The position numbers were made by a program, and so were the translations under genes. A stretch of 64,000 nucleotides of DNA from Callipepla californica brunnescens (Eukaryota > Chordata > Aves > Galliformes > Odontophoridae): the NCBI GenBank assembly GCA_023055505.1, contig JALIRH010000002.1:53691233-53755232 (forward strand). The letters run 5' to 3'. Positions within the stretch are counted from its first letter, which is position 1, and each line of letters opens with the position of its first letter. Under the pieces are notes generated by a model. It saw only the letters and a program-made list of their open reading frames with translations, was not told the DNA's origin and did not search any database. Of the stretch, positions 11,305-26,300 are shown piece by piece.

Positions 11305-14300
11305 TCAGTAGTTTGTTCCATACCAATTATTAACTTTTTTGGTACTTATGTAAAGAACCAGACTGATTATGAAATACTCTTTGGTTTTGTCCAACCACAC
11401 CAACTCAGCACAGACTTTACCTTCAGAATCTGCATAGTCTGTGGCATAGATGTGACCCATATAATCATAAAGACTGGACACATTGGAAGAGAGTTCCATG
11501 CAGACTGGGGCACTAAAACACCAGAACGGCTTTTGAGCTTCATCCAAGACAGTAACATCCATCATGTAGCAATTCTACAAACAAAAGCAGAAGAGATTAC
11601 TTTCCTACACCATGGCACAGTAAACAGTTCTATCCCTGATTCTAGGGAGAAATACTAAGGTTTCAACACGCAGCAAGTTTTGAAACAAAGGCCAAAAAAA
11701 CAAAATACAATTGATAATGTTTCACTGGCTGCTTCAAACCAAGGTACAGACTTAGAGGTTTCTTACAGAAATCAAAACTGCATCGTACAAGCATCAAAAA
11801 ATGCCTTGCCAAACAAAAGGTAGCACTGCCACCCTACATCAGATGTTTTTTCTTGAAGACTTTTTAAGCCTTTAAAATCTGAGGTTCAAAAACAGGAATA
11901 GTCCTTTCAATGTGAGAAATAAAATTAAGTTTAAACTGAAGTGCTAAACTTCCATGAATTCAGCAACCTTTGTAAAAAACACTCAACAAAACCACCCTTC
12001 AGGCAGCCAGCGCACACAATTACTCTACTTGCCAGCTATAAAATAAAAACCACTTTCTCAATGGCTGCAAGAGTCGGTTCCCAAAAAGGTATTATTTTAA
12101 TGCACTGTTCTCCCCTCCAAATAATTCTTCCTGTTAAAATTTCTTGAAAATATTTCCATACAACACTGCACAATTACATCGCTTTCTAGGGCTAAAAATC
12201 ATGATGTCATGAAGTGAAGGTATCACATGTGTGACTGAAAAGCACACAGGCTGCGTGTTGTTGTTACTATCAGTTGTTACCTCTTCTCAACAGTTCTGAA
12301 TCATTAAGTGAATCAGTCTGTCTTAATTACATTGTATTATATGCATTACTTCCAGAAGCATCATTTGTTCCAAAAGCATAAAAACAACATCACACATTCT
12401 GTGTCAAGAAAATAATTTGGAATGCCTTATTTCTCAGTACTACGTAGCTGTGTTTCTGTTGCTTTAACAATCTCTTCAGTGTTACTGAACTTTAAACAAA
12501 CAATACAGAGCAGATGGCAAAATCTTAAATGACATACAAAGCTTTCTTAAGTTTGTTAACATAGACTACACTGAAAATATACAATTCAAACAAAATTTGA
12601 TGATCATTTAATAATTTGTATTAGCTATAAATACACTTAAAGTAGTCTTAAGTGAATCCTAGGGAAAAATATATACTGCAAAAGATCCATCTCCCTGCTG
12701 AGATGGTATCAGCAGCGTTCAAGACATTGTTAATGGATCGAGGTTTTGCTCCCACCTATGTAAAATCTGGTGGATATCTTACACAGTGGCTCTGCATTTA
12801 GAACTGCTACTGAGCTAAAGTGGAGGCTCAGAAGATACAGCATCTTCTGAGGACATGGTTTAGAGATGGGAATGGTAGGTCAGGCTGGTCCTTGGACTTA
12901 ATGGTCTCGAGGTCTTTTGCAACCTAGACAGTTCTGTAATTCTAAGAACTACTATTTTCTAGTCTGACATCTTACATTTCAAAGGCCAACTGTGGAAAGT
13001 AAAGCAGGGTGACCTTAAGTGTTGGTGGTTCTTTTTCCTCCATGTGTTCTGAAGTAATTCAATAACTTGTTTTCAAAACAAATATCCAGAATTGCCAAAG
13101 AAAGCTTTCTTTCTTAGAATATCAGATAAACTTCAAATAAATTCAAAACAGTGTCATGTTCTGCTTCTGTTGCTCATTTTATTTGGCCTTCACTTGTTTT
13201 AAGACTTTTAGAGATTTATGTTAAAAGCTAAATTGCATTCTACCAAGAGCTATGCGTCAACATGAACAAGCTCTCACAGAAAATGAGGCATTTAAAAAAG
13301 ACTGATATTTATTTTTTCCTAAAAGCAAATATTCAGAATAACTTACAATGCAAACAAAAAGGACGGAGCTGTCTGTTTTGTCTGATAGTTAATTCTCCAG
13401 AACTTTGTGTGATACTTAGAATTATTTTCATGGAAGAAAAAAAGAATGCTGCCAAGCAGCTGTATGATATATGCCCAGCACAGCAGCAAGAATTCCTACT
13501 GTCTATTGTATGCTTTTTCAGATAAATGAAGCACGTTCTCTAGTTACAAGCTAAGATCCCAGTAACTTTGTGTATAGGTCAAATGAAATTAACAGCATAT
13601 AAAACAAAAATAGTTCAACTTAAACTTTCTCAAAAGCCTAAAAAAAAAAAAAAAAAAAAAGCACCTACTCAAAATTATGGTTATTACTGAACATTCACAG
13701 CAAGGAAGATGGCAAATAATTGTCTTTAGAAATATTTCCTTGTTAGCTAGAATATCTTCTACTACAGCATATAATATTAACATAAAGAGGAGAAAGGTTT
13801 GTTGTTCTTTTAAAAACACCTAACTGAAAACAGTCTGGTACAAACTGAGGGAAAAAATTGCAACTGAACATCCTTGTCACCATGTAAACAAGGAATATGA
13901 GAAAAAAAAACTGCTATATATAATTAGAGAAGACTGGATAGAAACTAATTCAAGCTCAATTCTAGTTAAGCTTCTCAACAGGTACACATAGGTTACAACA
14001 TTTTTAAGATAAATTTTATAGTCTTCATTGCACAGGAAAGCTGGCTGACAATGAAAACCAAAAACAAGTATGCTAATGCCTATGAACAAACCACTGTGTT
14101 ATCAAACAGTACTTCATTCCACTTTTATGCAGGATTAGGAGAAGGGCAGTTTTATTAATTGTTTCACTCTTTTCAAAGTAAATGTCAAAACTGAAATCAA
14201 CCGCTGAACAAAATTATTTTTCAGTAGGACTTAACATTACTTTTTATCAGAAATTTTGGCACTTTGCCATTTCAGTGCAGCTGAAGTACATTTGGAAATG

Positions 14301-17300
14301 TGATTCTGTGCACCTTCACTACTGCAAAGTCGACAGAACTGCTCTTGATCTTTCTTCAAAACCGTTCTTCTAGGAATTTTATTCAAGAAAACAAGTGAGA
14401 AGTCCTCTATAATACAACCTTTTAATCCAGCTGACCCCATTTGCATGACTCAAAAGCTGAATTCTGACTCTGCCAATGCAGGCTGTAGTTTCTGCCTGCG
14501 TCCACTGGCATTTCAGTATTCTCCAAAAGTTTCTAACTCTCATTGCACATGCATGCTACAACATAACTGCCCAGTATTTCCCTGAGGTTCAAGATTTATT
14601 GCTTGCATTGAAAAAAAAAAAGGCACCTGCACATCTGCAGTGCCTTGCTGGTCTATTGCTTCCAAGCAGTGCCAGTCAGACACAGCATCTTTGGTGTGTC
14701 AAAAGCACTGCAGACATCAGCAAACACACATAATGGTTCTATCATGCATTCTATTCTCTAAACCAGAAAAATCTTAAAAAAACATCATATTTAGGATGCA
14801 TATCCATAATTCTATTTTGAGATGAACATTTCCAGAAAAGGAAAGCATTTCTGACTGACCTTTACAATGCCTTTAAAGGCAGCTGTCTCCCAGGATAAGC
14901 CAACTGTCCCAATAAGTGGTATGTGCTTTGTGTTATCATTTAAGCTTACAACTGTGAGCTTCAAATATCCATTTTCAATGTCATCTGAAAAAATTAACGA
15001 CACATAACATTATACTACCACAAATAAAACCAAGTCAAATATACTGTATATATTTTTTTCTCCTCTCTCTACTTCCCTCTGTGTCTTCAGTTGTCACCTG
15101 CTCACCTACAAGGAAACTCAGACATACACCACCACCTAACTACCCAGCACATCATAGAGAATTTAAGTCACAACTCAGAGCTTTGATGCCATGATCCAAA
15201 GAAGAAATGGCAGCTGAAAAAAAAATTGAGTACACAAATCTGATGGCTACCTAAAGGAGTTGTGCAAGACCCAAGGAATACACTTCATGTATTCACATTC
15301 ATGAATTTTTCAGTCACGTGCCACCAGTTCCTCCATCACTGCCTGCCCCCAGAAGTCAAGGTCAACATGTAATACATGAAATAAATGATTAAATATCTTC
15401 CCTTCTTTTTTTGTTTACTATTATTATTATTTTTCTGCTCAAATATCACTGAAAAACTGGAAACATGCTACTGAACACTCCAAGTGTGGACTCATTAGAG
15501 CTGAGAAGAGGGGAAGGATCACCTTCCTCCAACTACTGGTAATACTTTGATTAACGCAACCTAGGATACCATTAGCCTTCTTAGCAACAAGGTCATATTG
15601 CTGGCTTATATTCAGTTTTGTGCCAATGAGGACCCTCAGGTTCTTTTGTGTAAAGCTGCTTTCCAGCTGGGTGGCATCCAGTATGTAATTGTTCCTGGGA
15701 TCATTCCTTCCCAGGTGCAGAGCTTCACACTTCTTGAACTTCATGAGGTTCCTGTCAGCCCATTTCTCCAGCCTGCTGAGGTCCTTCTGGATGGCAGCAC
15801 AATGAGAATGATCTGTCACTTTACCCTCATTTTCTGTCATCAGCAAACTTCTAAGGAAACACTCTGACCCATTGCTAGCTCATTTTTAAAGCTATTAAAT
15901 ATAACTGAAAACCATACTGATCACTGGGTTACTCCACTAGTTAATGACCTCCAGCTAGACTTTGTGCCACAGACTACATCCTGGCCAATTAACCAGGGCA
16001 CATCTCCAGGCAAACGCATCACTCCTGGCAATGAATAATGACTGTCCCATTTGAGAACTCAAAGAGGAATGCAGAATTCCCTTCCAGGATCCAGCTCAAC
16101 ACACACACAAAATGCACTAAATATAGCTGATATCTACCCAAGTGATTCAGTTCCCAAGCTTTACAGAATGAACATTAAGAGCGTGCACTTAAAGATGAGC
16201 TTTCATAAAGGAAATGTAGAATAACATCAGTCAAACTTTTTTTCAAAAGGGTTATTCAGTTATCCACAATTCAGATTTCAACAGAAGCAGCCATTCTTCT
16301 CAGTGATTCAAAACAAATGAAAATCTTAATGGAATAAAGGCAGACTGAAAAGAAATATGCCACTAATAAATTAATGAAGCCCAGGATGTCACTACTGTTG
16401 CACAACATTAATAACATGAAGTACTGCATGGCTACATGGGCCAATTGTGTAGGGTGTAACGTAGTAGTTCCCTGTTCCAGACACATCTCAACTATAAACC
16501 AAGATAGAAAGAGGCAGCGCAGAACAGGAATCTGAAGGCTAATCACAGATGGGTCACTTCATTCAATTTTAGAAGTTCTTTTTTAAGGTATGAAAGTTCA
16601 ATCCCAATGTTCATAGCCGTAAGAAAGAAAATGTGCTACTAGAAGTTATCAAGAAGCCAAAGTGTTCAGTACATCATCTTCCTCAACCTAGTCAGTTAAG
16701 AAAGGAAACAAAAGGCAGAGCTAGAAATATTAAACATATCCAGGGAAACATGGAGGAGAGAGGTTAGACAGGGCTCTCTTAAACCTGATCCATCATATGT
16801 TTCATTTTGCAGCTGAACAGCTAGGAGCCTCAAATATTCATTTCAGAGAATAAAACGTGGCATTTAACTCATAAACAAGCAAACAAATATTCAGCAAAAC
16901 AACCACTCACATTCCCTGAAAAATTCACAAAAAAAAAAAAAAAAAAAAAAAAAGAAGGAAATTATTTTCTTCTAAAGGTATAAAGAGGACTCCTGTAATA
17001 ACATCTCAGTAGGGATTTCTATCGCTACATACACAGAAATTCACTGAAGTTTAATCTTCCTCGTGTTTCTTTATTTCAAGCTTGGACCTTTTGGGGAATC
17101 TGAAACTGTGTGCGTTTCAAATGTTTCATATTCCAAGGACTACAACACTGCATGCTACACAAAAGCCTGTGATCTACATTTGAGTTCTTCCAACACTGTA
17201 AAACAGTCAAGCCTGGTAACAGTGCCCTCTACTGTCTTCTTTAAACACAGTATTTTCAGAAAACAGAAGGCTTGTTATTACAGAAAAACAGAAGAAGTAA

Positions 17301-20300
17301 TCATTAATTCATGGTGTTCTATTCTTTAAGATCTAAGATTTATGAAAAACAATTTCAAGGTTGATTAAGTAATTATCGTCTGCCCTTTGAATCAATACAT
17401 TCACTTTCTGGGCTAGGGAAAGGACAAGAGATTAGACAGGACCTCCTATTTAAAAAAAGATTGCAAAAAACAGAATTTTTTGCAATAAACAAGCTAGTAT
17501 TTATATCTTCTGCAGACTCACTGTTCATGGATTTGTACTGGAGTGTTAAATTGTTCAGCAGGCATATTATATCATTAATGCTTAGCTTTATCAAGTTAAA
17601 GTATTTTCTTACAAACATGCATCCATACAATGACTTACTATTAATTGTCTCCAAGAGAAACACATCTTTGGCCAACTTCATAGCATTTGTTGGCACTGCT
17701 ATAACTGAATAATATGCAGGGTGAAAAAATAAACAGGAAGGGCTCTGTCACCGTGTTAATTTCTACTGCGAATGAATGATGCCAGCAGAACAGATCTTTG
17801 TTGGTAAAGCTTACTCAGGAATGTACAGTCACTACAGGAGGATTCTTAGAGAGCCACTTGTTCTCTGTGACTCCCTGCTGCTGACAAACGATTGTGTAGC
17901 TGTAAGCAGGGCAGTGTTACAGCCAAGTCAAAAGAAAGATTATCCATAGGGTTTTGCAAAACCTCAGTGAATTTGGAAGTTGGGTTGTACATGAACAACC
18001 CCATTAAAAGAAAAAAGAACTGAAAAATCTAATACAGTTAAAAATAATGCATAAAAAAACAATGGCAGAATGAGCATCCTTAAGTTGATCTACCTAAAAG
18101 CTGTAAATCTTAGAGTTCAAAGTATATCTTAAAAACGCAGTTAAATATCCATCCTATAAATGTACCTGCAGACTACTTGAGAAGAATTCTACAAAAGCAT
18201 GTCTTTTTTTCTGAAAAGAAACTCATTCTGTTATAGCATACCAGTAGGCATGAACAGCAACCTGCAAAGAAGTTGTGCCACTGCACTGAACCAAACAAAA
18301 ATATCCTGATGTCTACGGAATATACAGCTTGGGCCTGACATTACGTTAACATAATAGCAGGCAGACTTCACACAGAGCAAGCTTACAACATCTTATGAAA
18401 CATCACACAAATATAAAGAAATAATGCAAAAAAAATGTTCTAGTTCACTCTAAAAATTGATGTCAGTTACTTCCCTTAGCAGAGGTAAAACTGGAAATAA
18501 GAGGTAAAGCATAAAGTATCTTATAAAAGACATTACTGTTCTGTGCACTCAACCTTTTCTGCAGAAGAGGTTCTCAAACGTTCCACACATGCACATGTGC
18601 TTTCCACTGTGCATATCAAGATGTAGGTTATAGTAGTGCAATCCATACTCTGGGTCAGCATCATCCAGCACAGGCTTATTAGGTGGAAGAACGTATTGAC
18701 TTGTGTAAAAACAAACAAACAAGCAAATCACTAAATTAAGCAACTGGGAAGAACTTCATACAAAAAGATACAAATACAGCCTACACAGAGAGGATACATT
18801 TGGAGAGGTTATGAGAAAAAAAAAAAAAAGTTCTTTTTTTGCTAATGTTTTGGAAAGTCAAACATCTCTAGTTCATCATATTTCTAACGGTTTACTAATA
18901 AACCACCCAATCTAACCAAAGGCAGAAATTACAATAGTCAACTTTAAAAGAGACATCTGTGACACTCCAAAGTACAGACTTGCTCACATAAGATAAAAAA
19001 TGCATCATTTTAATTACAAATCTAAAAGCCAATGAGAGACAGACTTCTCTAGAATATCAGTTATTAAGTTTGTCTGGGACTACTAAACTACTGCACACAA
19101 ATGATCAGCAGTGCCCAAATTTCAGAGCAAATCCAACACAGTGTCCTCCCACTGTTCAGTGAGATCACATTATGTCTTACCTTAAGTGAAAAAAAAGTCA
19201 TACTAAGTTATAGCTGGCATATAAGACCACTACTTAAAATTATTTTCTCACACCCTAAAATGTCTTCTTTTTTAGGTCTCCTTTTGGGAGAACTAAATGA
19301 AAAGTCTGCCTGTGAAAAGCAAGAAAGTATTTGGAGGAAGAGAATATTTCTAACTTTCTCAATATAGCAAGTACTAGTAGACTTGTTGCTGTTGTTACGC
19401 TATTAAGGAGATAATTCAATCATACATTTAGGCAAAAAAAACTCTTCTGCATCTCTGTATATAGTCACCTTAACTTGTTTCTATTGAACAAGAATGGTCA
19501 ATTACTACCTAAATACAAACCCTTATCAGCAACCAATTCTAATTGTAAAACCTAAAGCTTTACTCATAAGGTTATCTTTATTACCCACAAAGGAGAAAAA
19601 AAAAACTTACACTGTCGCATAACCCAAAGCACTTCTCTCAAGAAGTTGATGATAATGAAGACTCACCATAATAAAAGCAATTTCATTACTTTCCTGCAAA
19701 GATAATTAAAGTAGATGCATTTTCATCTGGAAATACTCTTTTTCTACAAGGTCTTCCTGAGCATTAAAATTCATAGATACATGCTGCTGCTTATTACTCT
19801 GCTTGTTGTAATAATGGCACGATTTAACACATGGACAAATACTCCTCTAACTGTTACTTTTTCCATAAGTGTACAGAATGTATGTAAAGAAAATGACACT
19901 GCCCACTCTTTTTTTTTTTTTTTTTTCTGCACTATAGAAGTATGAGTGTAAAATTAAAGCTAGAAAAGATACAATGACATAGATGAATCAGTCAGAGTCC
20001 AGGAAGCCCACATAACCTGTTCCTGATGGTTGAGACTCATAGTATCAACCACTTCTGTTCTGCTACCAAGCTGTGACCAAAAACCAAGATGTCTGTCTGT
20101 TGTTTATGACTATTAAATTCATCTACATTCATCTACAACTGAATATGGTTAATCTGCTCATATAGTGAGCAAAAGCAGCTGTTCAGAAGATTAAGAAAGA
20201 AAAATATACCATACACTCAATTGTTAACACATTTCTGCATAACGCATTTCTGTGTTAACAATCTCCAGTGTCAATATGCAGATTCCTTCTGAGCAGATGT

Positions 20301-23300
20301 CTGCTTTAGAAGTGTTAACCCACTCTCTAAAAGACGTTCACCTCTACATACAGCACACAGAGTCTAACCCCTTAATGTAGACACTTCAGTTAGACACTGA
20401 ATATCTAGAACAGAGCATCCCCATAAGGGCACTAATTACAGTCTACCTACTGCTAAGCACAGGAGGCAGTTACCTGGTGATGCAGACCTAAGGAAGCAAC
20501 TAGATTTTAAGCTGCCTCGTAGGAATGTATTGCTTTGAAAGAAAGGAAGAGGACAAGTGGCCAGTGTAAGGGGTAGGAAGTATCATCAGTCAAACTCAAA
20601 CTCTGCTATTAAAAATGCCTTTGGGGTCACAAAATTTGAGATATGAAACTGCAAAATAAATACAACTGAACACAACAAAACACAACTAATATATTGATAC
20701 AAAACAGTTACTTAAGGCTTTTTTGTTTGGAAAGTACAGGTATGCTTCCAACAGCTCTTCAGAATACAGTAAATCACCAACTCTATACCTGTCTCTATAC
20801 CTGTATTTTCCTGCTTTTAGTTTAGACAAGATCTTATAAACCCAAAGTTAAAAAAAAAAAACAAAAAAACAGGACGAATGTGAAAAAAACCTTCAAGGCA
20901 AAATGTTTCCCTACCTTCCAAAGTCCTACAAGGAGTCCTGGATTCAGACTGAACAGTTGGACAAGATTATCAGACCCAACTGCTACATTGCTTTTGGTCA
21001 GGTGAGAAAGATTATATTCAGCAATTAGGGAACGTCGACGAGGACTGTGATAAGAACAGAGAGAATGCAGTAACAAGATTATAGACATAATACAAATAGG
21101 TTTTCTAGGAAAGAAACAAGTCTAGATAGCTCCTACAGACTCATTATCAACAAGTAACAACAATAAAAATGTCAAAAGTCCTATGTTAAGACTCACCCGT
21201 TCTTGCTGGGAGCTCTGCTTTGGTCAGGAAGCAGTGGCATAACTCCAAATAATTTCAGAGTTGACAGGACATCTAAGCATGGCCAACTTGTGCTATACCA
21301 AAATATACTAACAGACATGTCCTGAAATGATAAGTCTGCCTTCTCAATTACATGTTCCTTTTCATTTTTGTCCTTTAGAACAATTATCCAACTCAAGCCA
21401 GATGCTCTGTTATTCAGGGATTAAGAGAGAACAGGAGCGTTAAGAAGGAAAAAACAACAAACCACAAAGGTTCTCAAAGTGACTATGCTTTCAATTGTAC
21501 TTCTAAACTTCAATTAACTGCTACAGTTATACCTTCACAACACAACATGCGTTTTATAGCTCTATTTTCCCATTTCCTCAGCTTTCCAAAGCCATTAATA
21601 TTCTGTACATTTTTCTTGAGTAAACATCTTTTGTGACAAGGCATTACTTACTTTATAGCTTTTTGGTTTTCACATGGAAGACCTGTACGTGGATCTACAG
21701 TTTTAACAAGTTGCATTACACTAGTTTTGACAGCAGCTATTTGTTTCGAGATGTATTTTTCCTTCCAGTAGCCAGGCTTTCTATCCTCTACAACACAGCT
21801 CAAAGAAACGATTTCTTTCTTTAGAAACATATGTTTCTTAATTCCTTTTTTTGCTGGAAAATGACTGAAATAGATTTTCATCCAGATTCCACTGAAAAAA
21901 AAGAAATAGAATTCAGAGGAAAATCACATACATTTCAAGTTAGTTAGTTATAAGCACTAACCATCAAATCACTTCAGTAGTACAATAAAAAAATCCATCT
22001 TACACAGGCAGATCTCAGTTATCACTGAGTATAATGTTGGCAGAAAAATAAAAAGTCTGAGAGTATCAGCAAACAGGGCTTAATCTAAATGTAAGTTTTA
22101 AGAGAACCAGAACGCGTAGCCTGCCATATACTAGTCAATTTAAAGGCACTGTTTTTCAAGTTTTCTATATTATGATCTCTGAATAGATCATATCAAGTAT
22201 AAATCTGAAGGCTAAAAGGTACTAGATGTCAGCATGCCTCATGAGCTTATGAGGCAATCTCAGAGGATATAGATTCTCTGGATACATTTTTCCTTCTGGA
22301 GTATACATACCAAGTGATATCTACTTAGAACTTCTTACTCTACCACAGCAAAAAAAAAGTTTCCCAATTCATTCTTCAAATATGCCAGCAAGGTTCATAA
22401 ACACCACAAATACATAAAAAGAAAATGTTTCCTTTGTAGACTGTCACTGAGTCACTGAGCAGATTTAAAATAAATAAATAAATTAGTACAGATATGAGAG
22501 AAAGTTATCAACAGGAAAAAAAGAAAAGCCTTATCTGTCTTCCATCAGGATAGGAGGTTGGACTAGATGATCTCTAGAGGTCCCTTCCAAACCCTACAGT
22601 TCCGCAATTCTGTGAAAAGCTACGTTCCAGGAAGAAGCTCTTAGGTAACACAAGCATACCATGACTTAAACAAAAACTGAATAAGCTTAAGTAGTTGCTT
22701 TTGAAAATTCCACCCCAAAACAATGATGCGTCCTCCTCAAACAAAAATAACCAGTGAGAAAAAGTTCCTTATGAAAAATAATCCAGACCCCTCAAGCTTC
22801 CCATCACTTATGTACGATGGAAGTACCAGTGACATATCAAACCCATCTGCTTTCTTTTTTCAAGGGTTTTGGATCCAAACATCAAAGAATCATCCAAGAG
22901 GAATGACAGATTCACCTCTTTTCTGATAGGAAAAACAAAAGCTGCCATTTCTCCTTCACCTCTCAGTTATCTCTAGGACAATACGGAGATGCTGAGTGCA
23001 AGATGTTAGAAGAATTCAAACAATAATCTGCAAAGTACTGTTTCCAATTAGATTTCTAGTTCTGAACTCGCACACTCTACATAACTGCTAAAGAAAACTA
23101 ACAGCAACAGAAATCAAATTCTCAAGAGATGTTCTCAACAATTTATCTGCAACATTAACTTCACTAGACCTCACTTATTCCCAGGGCAAACTTACACTAA
23201 CATGCTTTGCAATGCATTTCTTCCCTCTCCTTCTGGAATTAAAGCAATGTATTACCCTACCTCCAACTCAAGAAAACACTTCTAATTTCCTTAGCTGAGA

Positions 23301-26300
23301 ACCTGTATGGCTCTCCTGCAGGGAAATCCTGCTTGACCAACCTAGTGGCCTTCTATGGTGGTGTCACTGCATCAATGGACAAGGGAAGAGCCACTAATGT
23401 CATCTAACTTCATGTGTAGCCCCCAGTATAGGCAGACATGGACCTGCATGTCCAGAGGAGGACCACAAGAATGATCCAAGGGATGCAACACCTCTCCTAC
23501 AAGGACAGGCTGAGAGAGCTGGGGCTGTTCAGCAAGGAGAAGAGAAGGCTTTGAGGTGACCTGAGAGTTGATTTTCAGCTATGAGAAAGGGACAGATGCT
23601 TTAGCAGCGTTTGTTGTGACAGGACAAGGGAAAATGGTTTCAAGCTAAAATACCGGAAATTTAGGTTGGATAAAAGGAGTGGTGTGGCACTGGAACAGGT
23701 TGCCCAGAGATGTGGTGGAAGCCATATCCCCATTTCTATTATCACAAATATATATCTAAACTCCAAAGAAACTAAGAACTGCGGGATGAGGTAACTTTCA
23801 AGAAAGTTGTTAATATTTATTTTTGACCTTTTGTTTAGAAGTCACCAAAATTTGATAGACAGCAATAGGTAAAAGCCACCAGTCAATCACCTGACTAAGT
23901 CAAATCCTCTGCCATCAGAAAAAAAGAGAAGAGCTAAAATTGTTGGACGTCTACAGTTATAAAACCTTAATCCCACAAAGCTACTCTCTAGACACCACTA
24001 AAGACTGCCTGAGCTAACGACTTGGGCTCATGAATATGAACAAAAATATATGCAAATTTTACAAAAAAATAAATGCTAGCAACATTTCAAAGCATTGTAT
24101 TTAGGTTTTGCCTGATAACTCCCATTAAAGTTAATAGGGTACACAGCTAAAATTCCATGCAGAACATTGTACTGTGAGCTATGCAATACACCTGCAGCAG
24201 AGTAATTGTCAGCAGGTACCATTCATCAGTGCTCTGGAATCAATGAAATTAGATTAGAAAGACTGTTAACTCAGGTAAACTCAACTGATGTACAAGTAAG
24301 ACGTGCACACTTTCCTTACTTGTCATTGGCCAGATGACAGAAGTGCTTATTGACACAAGCAACGTGCAGCAGGGATACGGCATCCAAATAGGAAAATATC
24401 TTCAACAACATTTCTGGTGGCATGCTGGAAAACAGAAGAAACAGACACCATCTGGTTAACCTGCAAGCTCCAGAAACGGAAATGGCAAAGAACTTTAACC
24501 CCAAACTGGAGTAAAAAGAAATCAAAACTGCAGGCTTGAGTCCCAAGACCAAGCCTCACTTCAAGAATTAACTTGCAGAGTCTGGGCTCTGATTTATCTC
24601 TTTGATCTATCACATTTGCTTACATCAATTCATAACAACCTAATAAAGCAGTATAAGTCACCAGATGAAGTTACGGGTTTGCGTTTTCATTGAACTTTAC
24701 CCCACTTTGACTTAAAACCAACTCATTCAATCTCTCATTTCTACTATCATCATTTCACAATTTAGCCCATGAACACTCACCAAAACTGCATATACTCACC
24801 CACTCCGACTGTGTAGCCAGGATGCATCTGCACAGAAACAGCCTAACCCAACAGTGAGATTGTGCTATAACTCATCAAAATACTCAAACCAGGTGTGCAC
24901 TGAAGCCTCATACAACTCTATTTTACATCAACAGAAAGATGTGAACTTCAAAAGAAGAGTTGTGTGAAACCATAAAAGCATTAATTGTCTGTGGGGCTGC
25001 CTGCTAAAGTGCAGGTGCCAGCTGCAAAATCCCACCTGCACTGTTTCTTTGTAGCCTAAGTACAAGTGTAACAGCCTGGAGATCCGACACTGATTTTTTG
25101 TTTTAAGAGACAGAAACCCTGTACCCTTACAGTAGTACCTGATAACAGCTCAGAGCTTATTAAATAATTTCTAAAAAGTATTTTATACTCTTACTTTTTA
25201 GAGCATGGCAATATGATGATATCAAAACCACCAAAGAAAATACAGTGCTGTGAAAGAAACACCTCAGCCACATCTCTTTCTTTTTTCACAGCTCTTACCA
25301 GCTGTATCATTTAAAACACCTGCTGATTTATAACACTTTATTCCACATATACTTGAAATCTACATATATAAGTATAACAATACCAGTACTCCATGGTTTG
25401 TATTAAAACTCAAAAACTCAGTTGCACTGAAGAGAGGCAAGCATGTCAAAACTTGCGTGGTTATTTAAGTGAAACTCAAAACAGTTACTGCACTTATTCC
25501 AGAGAAAACTTAGAAGTGACCCCTTGAAAAGCTAAAAATTGTTTAAAATAATATGTTTGATCTAGAATTCTCAACAGCAGTTTCTACACCCACATTATTT
25601 TTCCTTTGAAGGAAGCTTTTGTCCTCACTTGTCACATCAAACTAATAACACAAGGGTTTCAAGGGATTGAACTGGTTATACAATGGAAAACAGAACAAAA
25701 GACTAATACAGGAGGCTGTAAAATGTATGAAACAAAGGAAGTAATCCTTTATGAAAAATTAGGTGCTTCTGCAGGAATTCAAAAGCCTTTCAATAACAAA
25801 ATAATTAATGACTGCTTTTAGAAGTGCTCCTTCAGTGCTGAGTAAGGAGAGAAACATTTACTCTGGAGCACATCTGCAGCAGCCACTTTCCTTTTCCCTC
25901 ATTCCATTCACCATTTCGACTCCCTAAAAAAAACAGAAAGTCATCTAAAGCAACATCAGAAGTTTTACTCCAAGTTGACTTTTATTTAAATGATACAGTA
26001 ACACTGTTTTATTTTTAAAGATCATCACATCCCCTGATTTGCAAAGGACTTCCTGAAGGCTTGGTATGATTTGGAAGCCCTACACACTTCACGTGAACTT
26101 GGAAAGGGATGTGAAGTAGAACCATGACTGAAATTATCAGAATGTCAACACAGGATCACAAAGAAGGTCATGAAAGCAAATCTTTTCAGCTCTCAACATC
26201 TGACATGGAAAAGTCCAATGCATGAACTTAATAACTTTAAGATGATTTATAGCCTGTAAGCACTATTCCTCTCTTAAGCTGAAGATATACTCACCTCTCA

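Larger units (their letters stand above)
14985..18553 (-). other. FBXO15 intron 8
   Basis: Intron of about 3.6 kb. It contains a long antisense CR1 fragment (15445-16030) and an A-run of about 25 at 16929-16953. The rest is AT-rich and unremarkable. Confidence 0.75.
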
